Positions 25,975 to 32,419 of a stretch of DNA of 64,000 bases are shown one piece after another. Origin of the DNA: Oscillospiraceae bacterium. GTDB taxonomy: Bacteria > Bacillota > Clostridia > Oscillospirales > Ruminococcaceae. The translations under genes were made by a program, and so were the position numbers. Within the stretch, counting starts at the first letter, position 1. Every line of letters starts with the position of its first letter. Under the pieces are notes generated by a model. That model ran no database searches. It was not told the DNA's origin and saw nothing but the letters and a program-made list of their open reading frames with translations. The stretch is taken from assembly GCA_025758045.1 (NCBI GenBank), contig CP107208.1:2232001-2296000 (forward strand), written 5' to 3'.

Positions 25975-26706
25975 TTAACCCTCCACAGCGGTGTATTTGT
26001 TCAGGATAACGTCCTCGTAGGTGCCGGTCTCCAGCTCGATGCTGCGCACAAACAGGCTGACCTTGTTATCCTCGTTCAGGTTCTTCCAGAGCTTGTCGGC
26101 AAACTTATCGGGGTCGTTCTCATCGATGGCGACGTGCAGCGGTTCCCCGGCAAAGCTGGGGATGGGGGCACCGTTCTTCTGGTAGGTGCTGATGAAGTGG
26201 CCCTCACCGGCAACGGGCTGGGGGTAATCGAAGGTATAGCGCTGCACGCTGGCGGCGTTGCCCTCGTTGGATTTGACGATGGACAGCTTGTAGCCGCCGC
26301 GGCGCATATCCACCACGCCGGAAATGCGCGGGGTGAAGTTGGGGGCGTCGTCCTCATAAGTACGGGTGGCCAGCGCAGCCTCAAAGCTGTAACCGGGGAA
26401 AAGGTTGCCGTTCATGAATTGGGCAATCGTATCGGTCTGGTCGCCGTTGGTGACCACGGTGGTCTCCCGCAGGGTCAGCACGGCGTTATAGATGATGAGG
26501 TGCGGGTCTTCCAGCTTGGCGGGGTCAGCGGCCACCGTGCGGATGCCGCCTTCGATAGGCTCAAACACGCGGTTGCGGCTGTTGGCGCTGCGGCCCATGA
26601 TCCAGTAGGCCACCACGGCCTTTTTGCTGTCGGGGGTCAGGCCCAGCACAATGCCGCGGCCGGGATACTCGTTACCGGCCAGATATTTGTACAGATTTTT
26701 CTTCAT
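25975..26706 (-). CDS. purO: Archaeal-type IMP cyclohydrolase
   Basis: A 243-aa protein of the PurO family, an Ntn-hydrolase-fold IMP cyclohydrolase best known in archaea that closes FAICAR to IMP. Recognised by GNEYPGRGIVLG (~11-22), AYWIMGRSANSRNRVF (~33-48), the PRISGVVDMRRGGY core (~131-144) and its place beside a transformylase-only PurH. The combination is found in several Clostridia. Upstream purN ends 4 bp before this start. Confidence 0.92.
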   Translation of the reverse strand: MKKNLYKYLAGNEYPGRGIVLGLTPDSKKAVVAYWIMGRSANSRNRVFEPIEGGIRTVAADPAKLEDPHLIIYNAVLTLRETTVVTNGDQTDTIAQFMNGNLFPGYSFEAALATRTYEDDAPNFTPRISGVVDMRRGGYKLSIVKSNEGNAASVQRYTFDYPQPVAGEGHFISTYQKNGAPIPSFAGEPLHVAIDENDPDKFADKLWKNLNEDNKVSLFVRSIELETGTYEDVILNKYTAVEG

Positions 26707-26709
26707 TGT

Positions 26710-27303
26710 TTATACCTCATCGCTGCACACCATGGCCAGGGCCTGGGGCAGCAGCTTCCATTCGGCTTCGACCATCACGCGCTTCTGCAGCACCTCGGGG
26801 GTGTCGCCGGGCTGGACGGCCACGGCTTTCTGCAAAAGGATAGGCCCGCCGTCGCACTCCTCGTTGACCAGATGCACGGTGGCACCGGTCAGCTTTACGC
26901 CCCGGGCCAGGGCGGCTTCGTGGACTTTCAGCCCGTAGAAGCCTGGGCCGCAAAAGCTGGGGATCAGGCTGGGATGCACGTTGATGATCTTGTTGCGGTA
27001 AGCGGCAATGACCTTCTCGCCCAGCACGCTCAGGAACCCGGCCAGCACCACCACGTCAATGTTATGGCTTTGCAGGGCGTCCAGCAGGGCGGCGTCAAAG
27101 GCGGCGCTGTCAGCATAGTCTTTGCGGCTGACCACGGCGGATTCCACGCCAAAGCTGGCGGCGCGTTCCAGCGCGTAGACGCCGGGCTTGCTGGCGACCA
27201 CCAGCACGATCCGGCCGTTGGGGTTCTCGCCGCGGCGCTCGCTTTCCAGCAACGCCTGCAGGTTGGTGCCGCCGCCGGAGACCAGAACTGCTACACGCTT
27301 CAT
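26710..27303 (-). CDS. purN: Phosphoribosylglycinamide formyltransferase
   Basis: A 197-aa 10-formyl-THF-dependent GAR transformylase. It starts MKRVAVLVSGGGTNLQAL and shows LAGFLSVLG (~85-93), NVHPSLIPSFCGPGFYG (~108-124), with the catalytic Asn-His pair, and the H-x-V-N-E-E-x-D stretch (~142-150). Overlaps the end of purM by 4 bp (ATGA). Confidence 0.95.
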   Translation of the reverse strand: MKRVAVLVSGGGTNLQALLESERRGENPNGRIVLVVASKPGVYALERAASFGVESAVVSRKDYADSAAFDAALLDALQSHNIDVVVLAGFLSVLGEKVIAAYRNKIINVHPSLIPSFCGPGFYGLKVHEAALARGVKLTGATVHLVNEECDGGPILLQKAVAVQPGDTPEVLQKRVMVEAEWKLLPQALAMVCSDEV

Positions 27304-28340
27304 ACCAGTTCCACCCCGTCGCCCTCGACGATGGTGCCCAGGCGGTAGGCGTCCTCGCCGTGGGCCTGCAGGATGGCGATAGCCTTGTCGGCGTCCTCGG
27401 GGGCCACGGTCAGCACCATGCCAACGCCCATATTAAAGGTGTTGAACATGTCATGCTCACTGATGCTGCCCTCGCGCTGCATTACATCAAACAGGGCGGG
27501 GATGCGCACATCGGCCTTGGCAATGCGGGCGGCGCAGCCCTTCTTCAGGCTGCGGGGGATGTTCTCGTAGAAGCCGCCGCCGGTGATGTGGGAAACGCCC
27601 TTGACCTTGACCTCGTCCATCACAGCCAGCACGGGCTTGACGTAGATGCGGGTGGGGGCCAGCAGAGCCTCGCCCAGGGGCTTGTCCATGCCGTCGAAGG
27701 TCTTTTTCAGCACATCGGGGTTGTTGTCAATATCAAAAATCTTGCGTACCAGCGAGAAACCGTTGGAGTGCACGCCGGTAGAGGGCAGGGCGATGATGAC
27801 ATCGCCCGCCTGCATGGTGGAGTTGTCCAGGATCTTGGCCTTGTCGACCACACCGACGGTGAAACCGGCCAGGTCGTACTCATCCTCGGGCATCATGCCG
27901 GGATGCTCGGCAGTTTCGCCGCCCACCAGGGAGCAGCCAGCCTGCACGCAGCCCTCGGCCACGCCCTTGACGATCTCGGCAATTTTCTCAGGGATGTTCT
28001 TGCCGCAGGCGATGTAATCCAGGAAAACCAGCGGCTTGGCACCGGCGCAGATCACGTCGTTGACGCACATGGCCACGCAGTCGATGCCGATGGTGTCGTG
28101 CTTGTCCAGCAGCATGGCGATGCGCAGCTTGGTGCCCACGCCGTCGGTGCCGGAGATCAGGACGGGATGCTCCATACCGGAGCAATCCAGCTCAAACAGG
28201 CCGCCGAAGCCGCCCAGCCCGCCGATGCAGTTCTCGGTCATGGTGCGGGCGACATACTGTTTCATCAGTTCGACCGAACGATACCCGGCCGTAATATCCA
28301 CGCCTGCAGCGGCGTAACTGGCAGAATAGCTTTTTTCCAT
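27300..28340 (-). CDS. purM: Phosphoribosylformylglycinamidine cyclo-ligase (AIR synthetase)
   Basis: A 346-aa enzyme forming AIR from FGAM. It has SYASAGVDITAGYR-like start, SGTDGVGTKLRIA (~63-75), IDCVAMCVNDVICAGAKPL (~85-103), a GGETAEHPGM loop (~139-148) and a late HITGGGFYENIPR (~255-267). Normal length. RBS AGGAG. 127 bp containing a dispersed palindrome separate it from purF. Confidence 0.96.
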   Translation of the reverse strand: MEKSYSASYAAAGVDITAGYRSVELMKQYVARTMTENCIGGLGGFGGLFELDCSGMEHPVLISGTDGVGTKLRIAMLLDKHDTIGIDCVAMCVNDVICAGAKPLVFLDYIACGKNIPEKIAEIVKGVAEGCVQAGCSLVGGETAEHPGMMPEDEYDLAGFTVGVVDKAKILDNSTMQAGDVIIALPSTGVHSNGFSLVRKIFDIDNNPDVLKKTFDGMDKPLGEALLAPTRIYVKPVLAVMDEVKVKGVSHITGGGFYENIPRSLKKGCAARIAKADVRIPALFDVMQREGSISEHDMFNTFNMGVGMVLTVAPEDADKAIAILQAHGEDAYRLGTIVEGDGVELV

Positions 28341-28403
28341 GGTGTACTCCTATCAAAGTAGAGTTTGCGGTAACATGTGTCCGCGGGCATTGACTTCCTG
28401 TTG

Positions 28404-28435
28404 TGTAGGGGCGGATGCGAGCATCGCCCCCTACA
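28404..28435. repeat. Dispersed palindromic element inside the purine operon
   Basis: TGTAGGGGCG and CGCCCCCTACA flank a short GATGC/GCATC stem between purF and purM. Same family as 18209 and 14837. It has no T-tract and may act as a processing or stability element of the polycistronic mRNA. Confidence 0.7.
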
Positions 28436-28467
28436 AACGTGTGGGAAAATCCATTGCCAACGTTAAT

Positions 28468-29940
28468 TTACAATTTTTTATTGCTGTTGGATTGGCTCAG
28501 CGGCTTGTCGTAGACGATGTCCATCGTCTCGGTGGGCGGGGCCACGGGGTACTTGCCGGTAAAGCAGCCGGTGCAGAACCCGCACTTGCTGTGGATGGCC
28601 AGCTGCTGCACATGCTCGATGCTCAGGTACCCCAGCGTGTCGGAACCCACCAGCTTGTTGATCTCCTCCACCGTATGGCCGGTGGCAATCAGGTCTTTTT
28701 CGTCGGGGATGTCGGTGCCGAAATAGCAGGGGTGGGCGAACGGCGGGGCGCTGATGCGGTAGTGTACCTCGGCGGCGCCGGCCTCGCGCAGCAGGCGGAT
28801 GGTGCGGGCACTGGTGGTGCCGCGCACGATGGAGTCATCCACCAGCACGACGCGCTTGCCCTTGACCGTGGAGGAGATGGCGTTCAGCTTGATGCGGACG
28901 CTGCTCTCGCGCTGGGCCTGGCTGCCCTGAATGAAGGTGCGGCCGACATATTTGTTCTTGATAAAGCCTATGCCGTAGGGGATGCCGCTCTCCTGGGCGT
29001 AACCCAGGGCGGCGTCCAGGCCGGAATCCGGCGCGCCGATGACGACGTCGGCCTCGACGGGATGCTCCTGCGCCAGGAAACGGCCGGCCTGCAGGCGGGC
29101 CTCATGGACGCAGGTGCCCTCGATGATGGAATCCGGGCGGGCAAAGTAGATGTACTCGAACACGCACATCGTGTGGGGAGCGGTGCCGCAGTGATCCTCG
29201 ATGCTGCGCAGACCGTTGCGGTCAGCGATGACGATTTCACCGGGCTTGACGTCCCGCACGAATTTGGCGCCGACGGCGTCCAGGGCGCAGCTCTCGCTGG
29301 CAAAGGCCCATCCGGAACCATCGGGCAGCTCGCCGATGCACAGCGGGCGGAAGCCGTTGGGGTCGCGGGCGGCGATCAGCTTGGTATGGGTCATGATGAC
29401 CAGAGAATACGCGCCCTCGATGTCGTCCATCGTGCGGCTGACGGCCATCTCAATGTTGGGGGTCAGCAGGCGGTTCTGGGTCAGCAGGTAGGCGATGACC
29501 TCGGTATCCGAGGTGCCGTGGAAGATGGAACCGCTCATCTCCAGCTTACGGCGCAGCTTGGGGGCGTTGACCAGGTTGCCGTTGTGGCATACGGCCATGG
29601 CACCCTTGCAGTGATGCAAAATCATCGGCTGCGCGTTGGAACGGCTGCGCTGGCCTGCGGTGGCGTAACGCACGTGGCCGGTGGCCATCTTGGCGCCGCG
29701 GGGCAGGTCCTCCAGCACGCGCTTGGTGAACACCTCGCTCACCAGCCCCAAGTCGCGGTGGCCGGAAAGCACACCGTCCACGTTCAGGGCGATGCCGCAG
29801 CTTTCCTGCCCGCGATGCTGCAGGGCGTACAGCGCACTGTATACGGCACTGACCATATCGGTCGCGCCGGTCTTATCGTACATGCCAAAGACACCGCACT
29901 CCTCGTGCAGGCCCTGGCTGAATTGGGAAATTTCGCTCAT
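28468..29940 (-). CDS. purF: Amidophosphoribosyltransferase
   Basis: A 490-aa enzyme catalysing the first committed purine step, PRPP plus glutamine to phosphoribosylamine. A short propeptide precedes the N-terminal nucleophile Cys in HEECGVFGMY, so the enzyme is made as a precursor. The PRPP loop VVLVDDSIVRGTTS (~349-362) is intact. The cysteines at CGFCTGC near the C-terminus and one near ~397 match the 4Fe-4S-containing, Bacillus-type PurF. Normal length. Confidence 0.96.
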   Translation of the reverse strand: MSEISQFSQGLHEECGVFGMYDKTGATDMVSAVYSALYALQHRGQESCGIALNVDGVLSGHRDLGLVSEVFTKRVLEDLPRGAKMATGHVRYATAGQRSRSNAQPMILHHCKGAMAVCHNGNLVNAPKLRRKLEMSGSIFHGTSDTEVIAYLLTQNRLLTPNIEMAVSRTMDDIEGAYSLVIMTHTKLIAARDPNGFRPLCIGELPDGSGWAFASESCALDAVGAKFVRDVKPGEIVIADRNGLRSIEDHCGTAPHTMCVFEYIYFARPDSIIEGTCVHEARLQAGRFLAQEHPVEADVVIGAPDSGLDAALGYAQESGIPYGIGFIKNKYVGRTFIQGSQAQRESSVRIKLNAISSTVKGKRVVLVDDSIVRGTTSARTIRLLREAGAAEVHYRISAPPFAHPCYFGTDIPDEKDLIATGHTVEEINKLVGSDTLGYLSIEHVQQLAIHSKCGFCTGCFTGKYPVAPPTETMDIVYDKPLSQSNSNKKL

Positions 29941-29967
29941 TCTATGCTCCGTTCCGTTTGCGGAAAT

Positions 29968-30681
29968 TTAGCCCAGCAGGCGCTTCATAACTTCCTGGTA
30001 GGCATCAGCCTCGCCGCCCAGGTTGCGGCGGAACAGGTCCTTGTCCAGATGTGCGCCGGTGGTGGCATCCCAGAAACGGCAGGTGTCGGGGCTGATCTCG
30101 TCGGCCAGGATGATGGTGCCGTCGGACAGGCGGCCGAACTCGACCTTGAAGTCGATCAGGCGGATGTTGGCATCCAGCAGGATCTTCTTCAGGACTTCGT
30201 TGATCTTGAAGGCGTACTTGGTGATGGTATCGATCTCTTCCTGGGTGGCCAGGCCGAGAGCCAGGGCATAGTAGTGGTTGATGAACGGATCATGCAGGTC
30301 GTCGTTCTTGTAGCTGAACTCCAGGATGGGGGTCTTGAACTCGGTACCCTCGGGCACGCCCATGCGCAGGGTGAAGTGGCCGGCGGCGACGTTGCGGATG
30401 ATGACCTCCAGGGGCACGATCTCAACCTTCTTTACAAAGGTGTCGCGGTCGTTGATCTCCTGCACATAGTGGGTGGGGATGCCCTCTTTCTCCAACTTCT
30501 GCATCAGGGCATTGGACAGCTTGTTGTTCACGATGCCCTTGTCGCGGATGGTGCCCTTCTTCTCGCCGTCACCGGCGGTGGCATCGTCCTTGTAGTGGAC
30601 CATTACGATCTCGGGGTCGCTGGTAGCGAAAACCTGCTTGGCTTTGCCTTCGTACATCTGCTCTTTAACTTCGTAATTCAT
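29968..30681 (-). CDS. purC: SAICAR synthetase
   Basis: A 237-aa enzyme adding aspartate to CAIR. It contains the start EQMYEGKAKQVF, YKDDATAGDGEKKG (~30-43), VPLEVIIRNVAAGH (~93-106) and LIDFKVEFGR (~174-183) with DEISPDTCRFWD (~190-201). Length typical. RBS AAGGAG. It has its own promoter in the gap after purE. Confidence 0.96.
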   Translation of the reverse strand: MNYEVKEQMYEGKAKQVFATSDPEIVMVHYKDDATAGDGEKKGTIRDKGIVNNKLSNALMQKLEKEGIPTHYVQEINDRDTFVKKVEIVPLEVIIRNVAAGHFTLRMGVPEGTEFKTPILEFSYKNDDLHDPFINHYYALALGLATQEEIDTITKYAFKINEVLKKILLDANIRLIDFKVEFGRLSDGTIILADEISPDTCRFWDATTGAHLDKDLFRRNLGGEADAYQEVMKRLLG

Positions 30682-30734
30682 CGTAAAACGCTCCTTTTTA
30701 TAGTTGTGTATTATAATAAGTAGCGGGCACTTTC

Positions 30735-30763
30735 ATTGTACCCTGTTTTCAGACAATGTGCAA
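30735..30763 (-). promoter_or_regulatory. Internal promoter before purC
   Basis: On the minus strand TTGCAC and TACAAT with a 17-bp spacer, about 55 bp before purC. It would let purC and downstream genes escape the purE leader control. Confidence 0.65.
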
Positions 30764-30797
30764 GAAAATTGTTGGGGCTTTGACACCTTTTTGTGCC

Positions 30798-31295
30798 TTA
30801 CAGCGCGGCGGCCTCGGCGGCGATGGCAGCGTCCTTTTTGGCGATAGCGGCGGCGGTGTCCGCACGGAACTTGTCCAGCTTGGCGGCCAGGTCGTCATCA
30901 GCCACGGCAAGGATGGCCACGGCCAGGTAAGCGGCGTTCTTGGCGCCGTTCAGCGCTACGGTAGCCACCGGGAAACCGCTGGGCATCTGCACGGTGGCAA
31001 GCAATGCGTCCAGGCCGTCCAGGGCACCGCCCTTCATCGGGATGCCCACCACCGGCAGGGTGGTGTTGGCGGCAAAGGCACCGGCCAGATGGGCGGCCAT
31101 GCCAGCCGCGCACAGGATAACGCCGTAACCATTGGCACGGGCGGACTTGGCAAAGTCAGCGGCGGCTTCGGGTGTGCGGTGGGCCGAGAGGATGTGTGCC
31201 TCAAACGGGATGCCGAAATCCTTGAGCACCGTGCAGGCAGATTTTACGACCGGCCAATCACTGTCCGACCCCATGATGATGGCAACTTTTTTCAT
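30798..31295 (-). CDS. purE: 5-(carboxyamino)imidazole ribonucleotide mutase PurE
   Basis: A 165-aa PurE with the start VAIIMGSDSDWPVV (~4-17), the catalytic-region ILSAHRTPE (~35-43) and ILCAAGMAAHLAG (~61-73). In bacteria the class I enzyme works on N5-CAIR made by PurK. No purK occurs in the window, so either it lies elsewhere or CO2 is used directly. First gene of the purine operon, behind a long leader. Confidence 0.95.
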   Translation of the reverse strand: MKKVAIIMGSDSDWPVVKSACTVLKDFGIPFEAHILSAHRTPEAAADFAKSARANGYGVILCAAGMAAHLAGAFAANTTLPVVGIPMKGGALDGLDALLATVQMPSGFPVATVALNGAKNAAYLAVAILAVADDDLAAKLDKFRADTAAAIAKKDAAIAAEAAAL

Positions 31296-31311
31296 GGTAA
31301 ACTCCTTTCCC

Positions 31312-31356
31312 CAAAAAGCAAAAAGCGCAGTGCGGCCCGTATGGGTACACTGCGCT
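31312..31356 (-). terminator. Leader terminator (attenuator) of the purine operon
   Basis: On the minus strand AGCGCAGTG and CACTGCGCT form a 9-bp stem, with an inner CCC/GGG pair, directly followed by TTTTTGCTTTTT. It ends about 17 nt before the purE start codon, so transcription into the operon must pass it. Confidence 0.85.
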
Positions 31357-31468
31357 ATACTTCTACTGCGATACCGGCAGGGTACAGGGAACCCGCGTGA
31401 TGACTGCGATGCTGCATCGTGTACTGCACGTAAGCTCCCCCTTTACTGATAAGTCAGGAAAACCCTGT
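31357..31468 (-). promoter_or_regulatory. Structured purE leader RNA of unknown class
   Basis: About 110 nt of leader upstream of the terminator. It includes CTGACTTATCAG and GATGCAGCATC hairpins, a GGGGGAGC segment, and ACAGGG/CCCTGT arms that could close a domain. Three related ATCGCAGT/GCGCAGT words suggest alternative pairings with the terminator stem. I do not see the purine riboswitch core or the CCGCCTGGGC hallmark of ZTP riboswitches. Confidence 0.5.
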
Positions 31469-31474
31469 AAGAGT

Positions 31475-31503
31475 AGTGTAAAGCGTAGGAGAACAAATTG
31501 CAA
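31475..31503 (-). promoter_or_regulatory. Promoter of the purine operon
   Basis: TTGCAA, a 17-bp spacer and TACACT on the minus strand, placing the transcript start near 31468. Confidence 0.7.
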
Positions 31504-31708
31504 GATGGGTTTGTCTTTTTCAGCCAAAAAACCACGAGGGTGAGTTTTGACCAGCGCTTTTTGTCATTTTTGATGGGGTTTGCGGGGCAAAGGTATGACT
31601 TTAACCGGACGATGCACCGGACACAGCACAGGCTATGGCACAGGCGATTATAATGTACGGCGGGCGTATACAGCACGGGCAGGGGAACGCCGCACGGGAA
31701 ACTTTCTG

Positions 31709-31738
31709 TTGCCGTGGATGGGCGTTGTATGCTACAAT
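31709..31738 (+). promoter_or_regulatory. Promoter of the PsiE-like gene
   Basis: TTGCCG, an 18-bp spacer and TACAAT, 36 bp before the start codon. Confidence 0.55.
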
Positions 31739-31773
31739 ACAAGCAGAATTTTTATGAAATGAGGAATTTCCCC

Positions 31774-32265
31774 ATGTCTTTGAAGGATTACGAACCCCGC
31801 ATTGCCAAAAGTGCGCTGCACCGCAAGGAAGAACACGTCAAGCAGGTCTTTCGCGACCAGGTGGCCGAGGCGGCCGGGCTGCTGGAAGTGGTGCTTTCGG
31901 CCATTGTGCTGGTAGCGCTGCTGCTGAGCGTGGCGCCCCTGCTGCAATTACTGCCGGGCCTGCTGACCCACGGCAACAGTGTGGAAGTGCGGGAGTTTTT
32001 GGAACGGGCGCTGGATATTGTCATCGGCATTGAGTTTATCAAGATGCTGGCCAAGCACAGCCCCGGCAGCGTGCTGGAAGTGCTGCTGTATGCCATCGCC
32101 CGCCACATGATCGTTGGCCATGAGGATGCCGTGCAGAACCTTGTCAGCGTGGGGGCGATTGCGCTGATCTTTATTATCCGCAAGTTCTTCTTCGTCCCTT
32201 CCTTCGGCCACAAAATGCCCGGCGGGGATTTAGCGCCGGATATTAAGGAAAAGGAGGAAGAATAA
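31774..32265 (+). CDS. PsiE-like integral membrane protein
   Basis: A 163-aa protein with about four membrane segments (~33-57, ~78-95, ~100-120, ~124-140) and charged ends. The central helices containing LDIVIGIEFIKML and LEVLLYAIARHMIV resemble the phosphate-starvation-inducible PsiE family, whose molecular role is unknown. The ATG at 31774 has GAGGAA upstream. It is a single-gene unit divergent from the purine operon; the similarity is moderate. Confidence 0.65.
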   Translation: MSLKDYEPRIAKSALHRKEEHVKQVFRDQVAEAAGLLEVVLSAIVLVALLLSVAPLLQLLPGLLTHGNSVEVREFLERALDIVIGIEFIKMLAKHSPGSVLEVLLYAIARHMIVGHEDAVQNLVSVGAIALIFIIRKFFFVPSFGHKMPGGDLAPDIKEKEEE

Positions 32266-32280
32266 AAAAGTGTAGAGCAT

Positions 32281-32313
32281 ATTGCAGGGGCGCACAGTGT
32301 GCGCCCCTGCAAT
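32281..32313. repeat. Perfect dispersed palindrome (ATTGCAGGGGCGCAC...)
   Basis: ATTGCAGGGGCGCAC pairs perfectly with GTGCGCCCCTGCAAT with a 3-nt loop. A related, degenerate copy is at 14837. It may terminate the PsiE-like transcript, though no T-tract follows closely. Confidence 0.7.
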
Positions 32314-32419
32314 TGTTTTAAGTGTGCGACAGCGCTCCCCTTCTGGCGCTTCGCGCCATCTCCCCCGTATCGGGGAAGTCTGTCTCACAGAGGGAGCCTT
32401 TTTATTGCCTGCTAAAGGG

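Noticed and set aside
31360..31400. T-box-like words (GGGTACAGGGAACCCGCG) on the plus strand upstream of the PsiE-like gene
   Set aside because: The T-box core AGGGTGGNACCGCG is not matched, and no terminator or aminoacyl-related gene follows on that strand; the sequence is better read as the minus-strand purE leader.
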